Shown here one piece after another: positions 7,077-15,209 of a stretch of DNA of 64,000 bases. Numbering within the stretch: the stretch's first letter is position 1; each line of letters opens with the position of its first letter. The stretch is from an uncultured Lachnospiraceae bacterium (GTDB taxonomy: Bacteria > Bacillota > Clostridia > Lachnospirales > Lachnospiraceae), in the NCBI GenBank assembly GCA_910589075.1, contig CAJUSK010000002.1, forward strand, positions 20,827-84,826. The letters are read 5' to 3'. The notes beneath the pieces were generated by a model. The model was not told where the DNA came from. It ran no database searches and saw nothing but the letters and a program-made list of their open reading frames with translations. A program made the position numbers and the translations under genes.

Positions 7077-8989
7077 TGACAGACATATTTTTATCCTTTC
7101 TGGGGATTTCGGTATCTGTCAGTCTGATTGTTGCTGCGTTGGTTGTACTTGCGCCGGTTTTCAATAAAAGATATGCCATAAAATGGAAATATCTGATCTG
7201 GATATTTCTTGCAATGCGGTTGCTTGTTCCCTTCAGTGAAGTGGGCGGAGAAGGGGTTACGGGGATGCTGCCTCAGACGAAAGAGCAGGCGATACCTGAA
7301 GGGAAAGAGACAGAGGCACTCACTGACATTAGAAGGATCGTTGTTGAGATACCGGCACAAATGAACACTGCCATTTCCGCGCAACCTGAAAAAAGTGACA
7401 CAGGAATTACCATACTTGATATTGTGGCTTTTGTCTGGCTTACAGTCTGCCTGATTTTCATAGCCATACATTTTATCAGTTATTTTCATTATAAGCGGCT
7501 GGTGATGCGGCAGGGGAAAATAATACGGGATACTTCTGTTCTGCGTCAGTTGTTCCAACTCAAGCGTGAATTACATATCAGACATACGATACGGGCCATA
7601 GAATATCATACAATCGAAAGCCCTATGATCATCGGTTTTTTAAAACCTGTTTTGGTTTTACCCAAAGAGCAGTACAGCACAGAGGAATTGTATTTTATTT
7701 TAAAACATGAGCTGGTTCATTTCAAACGGGGAGATGTATATTGGAAACTGCTTTTTGTAACGGCGAATGCTGTGCATTGGTTTAATCCTTTGATCTGGAT
7801 TATGCAGAAGGAAGCTGCCATAGATATGGAGCTGTCTTGTGATGAAAGCGTGATACGGGGCGCAGGGTATGCAGTACGGAAAGCATATACAGAGACATTG
7901 ATGTCCATGCTCCATAAGCAAAGCATCAGAAAATGTAATTTATCAACACAGTTTTATGGAGGTACAAAGATTATGAAAAAACGGTTTACAAACATTTTGC
8001 GAAAAAACAGCAGGAAAAATGGGATTTCCATGTTGGTCTGTACAGTCATTTTAACAATTGTTTCTGGTATGCTGGTGGGCTGTTCCATTGCAAAAGAGGA
8101 GACGGGAAAAGAGACGACAGGAAATAAACGGGCAGAAACGGTGGCAGATACGTCGGAGAAAGAAGCAAATCAGACACCAGGGGATTCTGAAGTTGCAGAG
8201 AAGAACGCAATGGATGATATGACAATACTCATCTTTTCAAAGGAAGGAGAACAGGAGCAGAAACAAGCCGTACTCATGGTTGGGGATGGATATTCCATTT
8301 ATTTGCCTGAGGATGAATGGCAATCTGCAGGCCCCGATTTGTGGAGTCTGGAAGCAGATGCGTTGGTTCGGATATGGGTCACACATTTTGCGGACGAGTC
8401 TATGGATTCTGTTTATCAGAAACTGGAGGAAGATGGCTATGCGACAGTGCAGGATTATGAGATGCAAAAACAGGAAGGGGACCTGATCAGTCTGGTTGAA
8501 CTGAAAGGAACTGAAAATGACATATGGGGAGTTTTCTACTGTTATCCCACTGCTGCGGAAGAGGGCTGGGGAAGAGAACTGCCGGTGATTGCGGATACAT
8601 TTGCGTTATCTGCCGGGGCAGAAGGTGAAGAGAATACAGAATCCGAGACGGCCAGCGAATATTTGGGAGCGGAGGACTGTCAGGAAATCGAAGAGATTGT
8701 GGATGCGTTTGCCGCAGCATATTTTGATGGGGATACGGATGCCATGCAACAATTCCTTGCAGACACATATGAAGGGGCGCCTGATACATATGAGGGTACA
8801 GGCACGATCAGCGATCTGACCGTAAAAGGATTGTCGGATGCCGATGAGAAAAGAATTGAAAATGGGCGGTGTGTTGTTTCTCTGGAATTCAGGGACAGCC
8901 AGTATGAAGACATGTTTTTATATCTGTCCTTTGTGTTTGTCAGACAAGCGGATACCTGGAAGATTCAATTTTATGGAGTGGAGGGATAA
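7073..8989 (+). CDS. M56-family membrane antirepressor metalloprotease (BlaR1-like) with non-PBP sensor region
   Basis: It has 638 residues. Membrane helices lie near 5-45 and 120-145. The zinc protease motif HELVHFKRGD is near residue 220, followed by a helix around VHWFNPLIWIMQKEA and the downstream glutamate region DMELSCDESV. A last hydrophobic segment at about 320-345 ends in a lipobox-like VGCSIAKEE. After it comes a long acidic extracellular part, ending in an NTF2-like stretch (about 540-638). BlaR1 and MecR1 carry a penicillin-binding sensor with SxxK/SxN motifs there; none is seen, so the ligand differs. It is coupled to the BlaI gene. A second ATG at 7076 is better spaced from GGAGG. 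Confidence 0.88.
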   Translation: MMTDIFLSFLGISVSVSLIVAALVVLAPVFNKRYAIKWKYLIWIFLAMRLLVPFSEVGGEGVTGMLPQTKEQAIPEGKETEALTDIRRIVVEIPAQMNTAISAQPEKSDTGITILDIVAFVWLTVCLIFIAIHFISYFHYKRLVMRQGKIIRDTSVLRQLFQLKRELHIRHTIRAIEYHTIESPMIIGFLKPVLVLPKEQYSTEELYFILKHELVHFKRGDVYWKLLFVTANAVHWFNPLIWIMQKEAAIDMELSCDESVIRGAGYAVRKAYTETLMSMLHKQSIRKCNLSTQFYGGTKIMKKRFTNILRKNSRKNGISMLVCTVILTIVSGMLVGCSIAKEETGKETTGNKRAETVADTSEKEANQTPGDSEVAEKNAMDDMTILIFSKEGEQEQKQAVLMVGDGYSIYLPEDEWQSAGPDLWSLEADALVRIWVTHFADESMDSVYQKLEEDGYATVQDYEMQKQEGDLISLVELKGTENDIWGVFYCYPTAAEEGWGRELPVIADTFALSAGAEGEENTESETASEYLGAEDCQEIEEIVDAFAAAYFDGDTDAMQQFLADTYEGAPDTYEGTGTISDLTVKGLSDADEKRIENGRCVVSLEFRDSQYEDMFLYLSFVFVRQADTWKIQFYGVEG

Positions 8990-9020
8990 GGGAAAATCCC
9001 GATGAAAAGAACTGATATGA

Positions 9021-9075
9021 TACCTCTAAAGTACACAGATTCAATATAAAAATCTGTTACTTTGGAGGTATTTTT
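9021..9075 (+). terminator. Intrinsic terminator after the BlaI/M56 operon
   Basis: TACCTCTAAAGTA pairs with TACTTTGGAGGTA, extended by AGATT/AATCT, then TTTTT. The rest of the gene-free stretch 8990-9376 holds AT-rich DNA and the heat-shock promoter. Confidence 0.85.
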
Positions 9076-9282
9076 CATGAAATGTCCTTCGTGAAGCAGA
9101 CAGGTGAAATATCATTGACGGGTAGTTATGATTTTATATGAAGGAAAATAATTGATTTCATAGAATGATTTTTATGCGTAAAAAGAAAAAATATGTAAAT
9201 GCTATGTAAATCAGATAAATCCTAAAGCATAAACTGACAGAAACAATATAAAACCGTCACTGTATTAAATTTCCACACAATT

Positions 9283-9309
9283 TTAGCACTCGCTGCTTGA
9301 CAGTGCTAA
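9283..9309. promoter_or_regulatory. CIRCE element (HrcA operator)
   Basis: TTAGCACTC, nine bases, CAGTGCTAA matches the CIRCE consensus TTAGCACTC-N9-GAGTGCTAA at 17 of 18 positions. It overlaps the -35 of the Hsp20 promoter, so HrcA should repress that gene without heat stress. Confidence 0.93.
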
Positions 9310-9325
9310 TAATATATGATATAGT
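9297..9325 (+). promoter_or_regulatory. Hsp20 promoter
   Basis: TTGACA (9297-9302), 17 bases, TATAGT (9320-9325), a good housekeeping-sigma promoter. The right arm of the CIRCE element lies across it. Confidence 0.85.
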
Positions 9326-9376
9326 TCATATAGAACAAAGATAACAAATACAACAACCAAAAAGGAGAGATGATAT

Positions 9377-9808
9377 ATGTTGATGCCAAGTATTTTCAGA
9401 GAGAACTTATTGGATGATTTCTTTGGGTATCCGCTCCGCAGACAGAATTATGATTCTGGCATGCATGAGATGATGAAGACAGATGTAAAAGATATGGGGC
9501 ATGCTTATGAGATGACCATGAGCCTGCCGGGCGTAAAGAAAGAGGACATCAGAGCGGAGATTAAGGAAGGGTATCTCACTGTCAGCGCTTCTTCCAATTC
9601 GGAGAAGGATGAAAAAGACAGCCAGGGAAAATATATCCGCCGTGAACGGTATCTGGGATCTTGCAGCAGGAGCTTCTATGTGGGCAGAGAAGTGACTCAG
9701 GAGGATATCAAAGCAAAATTTGCGGACGGGGTTCTGACATTGATGATTCCGAGAAAAGAAGCTGCGCCTGCGGTGGAAGAAAACAAGTATATTTCCATTG
9801 AAGGCTGA
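9377..9808 (+). CDS. Small heat shock protein, Hsp20/alpha-crystallin family
   Basis: This 143-residue ATP-independent holdase chaperone binds unfolding proteins in the cytoplasm. The alpha-crystallin domain spans about 38-130 (YEMTMSLPGVKKEDI ... FADGVLTLMIPRK), with the GVLTL/IP signature near its end. The N-terminal arm LMPSIFRENLLDDFFGYP is typical. AAAGGAGAG lies before ATG 9377. The gene stands alone between a CIRCE-bearing promoter and its own terminator. HrcA control of Hsp20 is less common than of groESL or dnaK, but the operator is clear. Confidence 0.95.
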   Translation: MLMPSIFRENLLDDFFGYPLRRQNYDSGMHEMMKTDVKDMGHAYEMTMSLPGVKKEDIRAEIKEGYLTVSASSNSEKDEKDSQGKYIRRERYLGSCSRSFYVGREVTQEDIKAKFADGVLTLMIPRKEAAPAVEENKYISIEG

Positions 9809-9846
9809 GTGCGGAAACAAGAGAAAGAGAATCCGTATAATAAAAA

Positions 9847-9881
9847 ACAATCGAAAGTACGCTTTGCGAAATTTCCATTCT
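9847..9881. repeat. 35-bp dispersed inverted repeat, copy 2
   Basis: ACAATCGAAAG ... ATTTCCATTCT, with centre TACGCTTTGCGAA nearly identical to copy 1 at 1418. It lies just after hsp20, before the terminator. Confidence 0.65.
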
Positions 9882-9890
9882 CATGAATAA

Positions 9891-9931
9891 GAGGCAAAAG
9901 CACCACAGACAGGGGCTTTTGCCTCTGTTTG
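9891..9931 (+). terminator. Intrinsic terminator after hsp20
   Basis: Perfect 11-bp arms GAGGCAAAAGC and GCTTTTGCCTC are followed by TGTTTGATTT. Confidence 0.75.
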
Positions 9932-9937
9932 ATTTAT

Positions 9938-10080
9938 GGCAATAGAAATGTATTAAAACGTGCTTTCGAGTGCTAAGGCGAAATTTATTAAAACATGTCT
10001 TCACTAACAGAGGCGAAATTTATCAAAACTTGTCTTCGCTGGCAGAGGCGGAGTTTATCAAAACATAATTACAGTTGCTA
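9938..10080. repeat. Degenerate tandem repeat, about four units of 35-39 bp
   Basis: Units begin with GGC at 9938, 9977, 10012 and 10047. The last three are exactly 35 bases apart and share GGCGAAATTTATCAAAAC and a CTTCRCTRRCAGA tail. Units are adjacent without unique spacers, so this is not a CRISPR. The rest of gap 9809-10205 shows nothing else clear. Confidence 0.7.
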
Positions 10081-10205
10081 TGAGAAAGTTTTGTAAAGTA
10101 AGCTTTTGTCGTTCTCTGCCTTGTATGAAAAAGGCAGGCTTAGTATAATACTGACAGGGAATGAAACCGGAAAGATGTCCTAAATGTGCGCGGAAGGGAG
10201 AAAAT

Positions 10206-11504
10206 ATGGAGAGAGACTATGAAAAGACGGCAAAGGATATGTTGTCATTTATTGAAAAAAGTCCCTGTAGTTTTCATGTGATTGCCAATGTACAAAAGAT
10301 GCTGGAAGAGCAAGGGTTTACAGAATTAAAAGAAAACGATGTCTGGAAGCCGGTATCTGGAAAGAAGTATTATACCATCCGGGGAGGGGCTTCGCTGATT
10401 GCGTTCCGGATTCCGGAGGGGCAGAAAATCAGGGGATTTCACGGGGCGGCTGCCCACAGCGATTCTCCGGCTTTTAAAATAAAGGAAAATCCGGAAATCG
10501 GTGTGGAAAAGCAGTATGTTACCCTGAATACGGAAAAATATGGCGGGATGATCCTGGGATCCTGGCTGGATCGTCCGTTGTCAGTGGCAGGCCGGATTGT
10601 AATAGAAGGCGCACAGGGTCTGGAGACGAGACTTGTCAATATTGACCGGGATCTGCTGGTGATACCCGGTGTGGCCATTCATATGAACCGGGATATGAAT
10701 AAAGGTGTGGCATATGATCCCCAGAAAGATATGCTGCCCCTGTACGGAGAAGGCGGCGGGGACTGTGGAGGCTGGCTGCTTTCTGAGATCGCTGAGCAGA
10801 CCGCGACAGAGCCGGAAAAAATTCTCGGTCATGATCTGTTTTTGTATGTCCGGGAGCCTGGACGGATATTTGGGCGGAAGAGGGAATTTATTCTTTCCCC
10901 CAGACTGGATGATCTGCAATGTGTCTATGCCTGCACAAAGGCTTTTGGGGAGAATGATTCTTCCGAATATATAAATTTTTGTGCCATATTTGACCATGAA
11001 GAAGTGGGCAGCAGAACAGGACGGGGCGCGGATTCCACCTTTCTGGATGATACACTGTACCGGCTCTGCAGCGGTCTGGGGATGGAACGGACGGAGTATT
11101 TGCGGATGATTGCGGACAGTTTTCTGATTTCCGCCGACAATGCCCATGGGGTGCATCCGGACCATCCTGAAAAATCAGATCCCACCAACCGTCCCTGTCT
11201 GAACAAGGGCATTGTGATCAAATATCATGGCGGTCAGAAATATACAACGGATGCCTGTTCGGCGGCGCGGATGAAACGGATCTGTCGTCTGGCGGACGTA
11301 CCTTATCAGACGTATGCCAACCGTTCCGATATGGCAGGCGGATCTACCCTGGGCAATCTGTCCGCTGCCCGTGTGCCAATGGAATCCGTGGACATCGGTC
11401 TGCCGCAGCTTTCCATGCATTCGGCGGTAGAGACAGGAGGGCTTAAAGACACCTGGTATCTGCTGAAAGGAATGGGCTGTTTTTTCAGCGATGGGGGTGT
11501 TTGA
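10206..11504 (+). CDS. M18-family aminopeptidase (aspartyl aminopeptidase type)
   Basis: This cytosolic metallo-aminopeptidase of 432 residues removes N-terminal, often acidic, residues from peptides. The di-metal signatures are present: HSDSPAFKIK near residue 80, the catalytic pair in FDHEEVGS near 265, HPDHPEKSDP near 317, and the final metal ligand region near SMHSAVETGG. ATG 10206 follows GGGAGAAAAT; an earlier ATG at 10161 adds a 15-residue tail without a ribosome site. It is a single-gene unit, with the next gene convergent and only 13 bases away. The family forms large dodecameric shells. Confidence 0.94.
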   Translation: MERDYEKTAKDMLSFIEKSPCSFHVIANVQKMLEEQGFTELKENDVWKPVSGKKYYTIRGGASLIAFRIPEGQKIRGFHGAAAHSDSPAFKIKENPEIGVEKQYVTLNTEKYGGMILGSWLDRPLSVAGRIVIEGAQGLETRLVNIDRDLLVIPGVAIHMNRDMNKGVAYDPQKDMLPLYGEGGGDCGGWLLSEIAEQTATEPEKILGHDLFLYVREPGRIFGRKREFILSPRLDDLQCVYACTKAFGENDSSEYINFCAIFDHEEVGSRTGRGADSTFLDDTLYRLCSGLGMERTEYLRMIADSFLISADNAHGVHPDHPEKSDPTNRPCLNKGIVIKYHGGQKYTTDACSAARMKRICRLADVPYQTYANRSDMAGGSTLGNLSAARVPMESVDIGLPQLSMHSAVETGGLKDTWYLLKGMGCFFSDGGV

Positions 11505-11517
11505 CCTGCCATTTGAT

Positions 11518-12369
11518 TCATGGAACATTTCCTGTCCGCCCGGTACGGAATCTTGACGGAGTCGTTCCCGTCAGTTTTTTGAAAACAGTGATAAAATAAT
11601 TGTAATCCTGAAATCCGCACTGTTCGGCAATCTCCCTGATGGACAGACCGGGTTGTTCCAGCAGCAGCGCCTTTGCCTTTTCAATGCGCATGATACGGAT
11701 TTGTTGTGCAATCCCCCTGCCGTAGTTTTGCGCGGACAGCTCGTACAGGGAAGTTTTGCCGATTTGCAGATGGGCGCATAAATGCTCTGCGGTCAGTGGT
11801 TGGGATAAATGTTCCTGTATATAGGAATCCAGCCGCATTGGCAGGTCGTTCTGCCTGAGCAGGATCATTCGTTCCATGCAGAGATAGGAAGCTACCGCAT
11901 GGAGAAGACTGGCGGCGGAAAGAATGTAGCTCTCCGAACGGACAGGAAGCCGGCTGCAGTGCCGGCGGAGAAGCACCGGGTCAATATGGTATCCCTGGCA
12001 GGCACGGGAAATAAAGTCCAGGCCCTCGGCAGTGTCCGGCCAGGCAAAGAGATGGCCGAACGGGAGATAGCCTACAACAATATTTCCCAGAAATATAGGG
12101 GAAACGGCCTCCGTCAGTCCGGCATGGCACCGGTAGATCCAGGTATCGTGCCTGCCCAGGGCGGTGGCGCAGGCATTGTGGTCGCAGATCCGGCATTGCC
12201 GTAACCCTTCCGGATCACTGCGAATCAGAGCGCAGAACGACGGTACATGCCGGGGCCAGGAAAGCAATTCTTCCATCTGGTCATTGAATACCGTAATCCG
12301 TATGCCGGTGAGTACGTGAAAATCTTTCAGCAGAGAACAGAGTTTTGTCATATCAAAACTGGAAACCAT
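11518..12369 (-). CDS. PocR-domain AraC-family transcriptional regulator
   Basis: It has 283 residues. Residues about 10-170 form a PocR sensory domain with a cysteine cluster (CRICDHNACATA, then CHAGLTEAVSPIF). Residues about 185-280 form the AraC double helix-turn-helix (LCAHLQIGKTSLYELS, IREIAEQCGFQDYNYFITVFKKLTGTTPSRFR). PocR of Salmonella activates propanediol use; PocR domains bind small ligands such as hydrocarbon derivatives. It is transcribed away from the aldolase-isomerase-kinase-reductase genes, the usual position for their activator. The start at 12369 has GGAGA nine bases upstream. Confidence 0.92.
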   Translation of the reverse strand: MVSSFDMTKLCSLLKDFHVLTGIRITVFNDQMEELLSWPRHVPSFCALIRSDPEGLRQCRICDHNACATALGRHDTWIYRCHAGLTEAVSPIFLGNIVVGYLPFGHLFAWPDTAEGLDFISRACQGYHIDPVLLRRHCSRLPVRSESYILSAASLLHAVASYLCMERMILLRQNDLPMRLDSYIQEHLSQPLTAEHLCAHLQIGKTSLYELSAQNYGRGIAQQIRIMRIEKAKALLLEQPGLSIREIAEQCGFQDYNYFITVFKKLTGTTPSRFRTGRTGNVP

Positions 12370-12741
12370 TTGTAGAAATCTCCATGATGCATTTTTGCAG
12401 TGGTTGCTGTTTTAATGTGTCAGGATGTATTCCTGATGTTGTTTATTTTAGCATGGTTTGACATTTCAGGAAAGTGTCCCGTACCAAGGATCTTTTCTGC
12501 AGTTTGTCGTTCCCGTACTGTGACAAACGAACATATTCAAAGAAATAAAAACGAAAATCTATATCGCTTCACCCCAATATCTGCTACTATAAAGACTGAG
12601 AAAAAAATCAATCATGACGGAAAAAAATATAGCAGCAGCCCGGGCTGCGCATGGAATTGTTACCGGACGCAAAAGGAAATGCGCCGTGGAAGATGCGCTG
12701 TAGGGGATGGGGCGAGACTGAAAATAAGGAGGATCTCATCT
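12370..12741. promoter_or_regulatory. Divergent regulatory region with TCAGGA dyads
   Basis: This 372-base gap lies between the PocR-AraC gene and the sugar operon. TCAGGA (12420-12425) and TCCTGA (12431-12436) form a dyad, and a third TCAGGA is at 12466-12471, the kind of paired half-sites expected for an AraC activator. A TACTAT with no good -35 near 12584 may be the activated promoter. AAGGAGG for the aldolase is at 12726-12732. No small gene is convincing here. Confidence 0.4.
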
Positions 12742-13611
12742 ATGTTAGTTACTTTAAAAGAAATCTTGAAAATTGCAGAAGAAAAAAAGATTGCAGTAGG
12801 CGCATTCAACACACCCAATCTGGAAAGCCTGATGGCCATATTGGATGCAGCGGAGGAATTGCAGCTTCCGGTAATCATCCAGGCTGCCCAGTGCCATGAA
12901 GTGTTTGTGCCCGTATCCGTCATCGGGCCGGTCATGATCGCCCGTGCCAAAGAGGCGTCGGTGCCCGTCTGCGTGCACCTGGATCATGGAGAAACACTGG
13001 AATATGTACAGAAGGTACTGGATATCGGCTTTACCGGCGTTATGTTTGACGGTTCCACTCTGCCTTATGAAGAAAATGTAGCCAGTGTGAAAAAAGCAGT
13101 GGAAATGGCGTCAAAGACCGGGGCATCCGTGGAGGCGGAACTGGGTTCCATGGGACGCAGGGAGTCCGGTGCGGGAGACGATGGCGCAGGCGCCGGAGAT
13201 GATACAAAGATTTATACCGATCCCGTTCAGGCAAAAGAGTTTGTGAAAGAGACGGGGATTGATGCACTGGCATGTTCTTTCGGGACGACCCACGGCATCT
13301 ATCTGACAAAACCCAGGCTTGACTTTTCCGTGGTGGAACAGGTGCGGAAAGAAACGGAGGGCATTCCTGTGGTTATGCATGGCGGTTCCGGTGTCAGCAG
13401 CGAGGATTTCCGCAAAGCTGTGGCAGCAGGCGTGCGGAAGATCAATTATTTCACTTATATGGATAAGGCAGCAGGCACGGCGCTGGCGGAATATGTATCA
13501 GGGGTGGAAGACGGTATGCCGGTATTTTTCACGGAAGCAGCGTGCAGGGCGGTGGCAGCCATGAAAGAGAATATTAAAGAAGCCATGAAAGTGTTTGCCA
13601 ATATAGACTGA
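12742..13611 (+). CDS. Class II (zinc) fructose-bisphosphate aldolase family protein
   Basis: It has 289 residues. Zinc and catalytic features: HLDHGE near residue 80, EAELGSMGRRES near 130, FGTTHG near 180 and MHGGSGV near 210, with the phosphate-binding turn KINYFTYMDKA. These enzymes split ketose phosphates into DHAP plus an aldehyde. The segment GAGDDGAGAGDD after the ELGSMG motif is glycine/aspartate-rich and differs from the usual GGxED form, so it may not act on ordinary fructose-1,6-bisphosphate. The start is fixed by AAGGAGG ten bases upstream. It is the first of four genes in one direction, so a dedicated sugar pathway is more likely than glycolysis. Confidence 0.9.
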   Translation: MLVTLKEILKIAEEKKIAVGAFNTPNLESLMAILDAAEELQLPVIIQAAQCHEVFVPVSVIGPVMIARAKEASVPVCVHLDHGETLEYVQKVLDIGFTGVMFDGSTLPYEENVASVKKAVEMASKTGASVEAELGSMGRRESGAGDDGAGAGDDTKIYTDPVQAKEFVKETGIDALACSFGTTHGIYLTKPRLDFSVVEQVRKETEGIPVVMHGGSGVSSEDFRKAVAAGVRKINYFTYMDKAAGTALAEYVSGVEDGMPVFFTEAACRAVAAMKENIKEAMKVFANID

Positions 13612-13723
13612 GTGGTGAGGGGGTTGGCGGCAGCAGGAACCATAGAATCTGTTCGCTGACAGGCATTGGTAAAACGCCGCTGAATTGCAGACTGTTTGTA
13701 AGAGCTGGGAAAGGGGTTACGAA

Positions 13724-15130
13724 ATGAGCAGGAAGATGACATTTGCACTTTGCTTCTGTAACAGAGGATTTATGCCGGGAGAGCTGATCTACGGCGCAAG
13801 GGAAGATATGATAAAAGCAGTTACGGATGCGGGATATGACTATATCGCTATGGACGCGGAACTGACCCGTTATGGCGGTGTGGAGACACGGGAAGAGGGC
13901 AGGATGTATGCCAGTTGGCTGAAAGCGCACCAGGGCGCATATGATGGGGTGATCTTTTCCATGCCGATTTTTGCCGATGAAAATGGTGCCATTACCGCGT
14001 TACAGGATGCAGGTGTGCCCATTCTGATGCAGGCTTATCCGGATGAAATTGGTAAGATGGATTTTGCCCACCGGCGGGATGCGTATTGCGGGAAATTCTC
14101 CGTTACGGACGTGTTCACCCAGTATCAGGTGCCATTTACGGTGCTGAAACCCCATGTGGTGCATCCTCTGTCGGAGGCGTTTGCGGAGAATCTGCGGGAT
14201 TTTGCCGCTATATGCCGGGTGGTCAATGGAATGAAGCGGTTGAATGTGGGCTGTATCGGCGCCCGTACCACCGCCTTTAAGACAGTGCGGTTTGACGAGA
14301 TAACTCTGCAGAAATATGGTATCAATGTGGAATCCTTCGATCTGTCTGAGCTGTTTTTTAAGGTGGGGAAGAAAGAGGACGGTGACGCGGCGGTACAGGC
14401 GAAGCTGGATCGTCTCCGGTCTTATACGGACTGCTCCGGGGTGCCCCGGTCCAATCTGCTGACACTGGCCAAAGTATCGGCTGTGCTGGATGAGTACATA
14501 GAAGGCTACAGTCTGGACGCGCTGACGCTGCGGTGCTGGAACGAGATGGAGGAAGTGCTGCGCATCTGCCCCTGCGTGCTGCTCAGTGAACTGAATGACC
14601 GGGGAATTGTGGCTTCCTGCGAGATTGATATGTGTTCGGCATTGACCATGCGTGCCATGCATCTGGCAAGTGAACAGCCCACAGCGGTACTGGACTGGAA
14701 CAATAACTATGGCGAGGATGAAAACAAAGTGATTCTTTTCCACTGCGGCCCGGTGGCGCAGAGCCTGATGAGCGGGAAAGGGACTGTGACAGAGCACAAG
14801 ATGTTCGCCAAAGGAGATCCCGGCAGCGGCTGGGGAAGCAATGAAGGCAGAATCCGTCCGTTTCCCATGACGTTTTCCAACTGCCAGACAAAAGACGGGA
14901 AGCTGATTGTGTATGCAAGTGAGGGAAGATTTACGGAAGATGTGATTGAGGAAGCCTTCTTTGGCTGCGGGGGCGTGGCAGAGATTCCAAACCTGCAGGA
15001 TAAACTGATTCGTCTGGCAAGAGGCGGTTTCAAGCATCACACTTCTGTAGGTGTGGGGCATATGAAGTCAGTATTGCAGGAGGCGTTTACCACCTATCTC
15101 GGTTATGACTGGGTGGATATTGATGCATGA
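13724..15130 (+). CDS. L-fucose/L-arabinose isomerase-superfamily sugar isomerase
   Basis: This 468-residue protein belongs to the fucose isomerase-like fold. There is an N-terminal Rossmann-like half (ALCFCNRGFMPGEL ... YDGVIFSMPIF) and a C-terminal half with the conserved block around DWNNNYGEDENKVILFHCGP and the final HTSVGVGHM. Family members are manganese-dependent and interconvert aldoses and ketoses; some relatives only bind sugars. Its place between an aldolase and an FGGY kinase makes an aldose-ketose isomerase the best reading. Substrate unknown. ATG 13724 was preferred over the 13685 start because AAAGGGG precedes it. Confidence 0.85.
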   Translation: MSRKMTFALCFCNRGFMPGELIYGAREDMIKAVTDAGYDYIAMDAELTRYGGVETREEGRMYASWLKAHQGAYDGVIFSMPIFADENGAITALQDAGVPILMQAYPDEIGKMDFAHRRDAYCGKFSVTDVFTQYQVPFTVLKPHVVHPLSEAFAENLRDFAAICRVVNGMKRLNVGCIGARTTAFKTVRFDEITLQKYGINVESFDLSELFFKVGKKEDGDAAVQAKLDRLRSYTDCSGVPRSNLLTLAKVSAVLDEYIEGYSLDALTLRCWNEMEEVLRICPCVLLSELNDRGIVASCEIDMCSALTMRAMHLASEQPTAVLDWNNNYGEDENKVILFHCGPVAQSLMSGKGTVTEHKMFAKGDPGSGWGSNEGRIRPFPMTFSNCQTKDGKLIVYASEGRFTEDVIEEAFFGCGGVAEIPNLQDKLIRLARGGFKHHTSVGVGHMKSVLQEAFTTYLGYDWVDIDA

Positions 15131-15209
15131 GTGTCCCAGACGGTTTGGAGACATGCATGGATGCGGGGGCATTGCTCCGGCGGGGATTTGAGGATTGTGG
15201 GAGGAAGAT

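Noticed and set aside
7073..8989. M56 gene as a fusion of a BlaR1 protease with a separate lipoprotein through a lost stop
   Set aside because: The frame is continuous with no internal ribosome site before the VGC segment; a single membrane protein is simpler, though the lipobox-like cysteine is odd.
9938..10080. Possible small CRISPR array
   Set aside because: Units follow each other at 35 bases without unique spacers and vary throughout; no cas gene is present.
14000..15061. 353-codon minus-strand frame opposite the isomerase
   Set aside because: It mirrors the codon structure of the isomerase gene and encodes a His/Gln/Arg-rich peptide with no motif.
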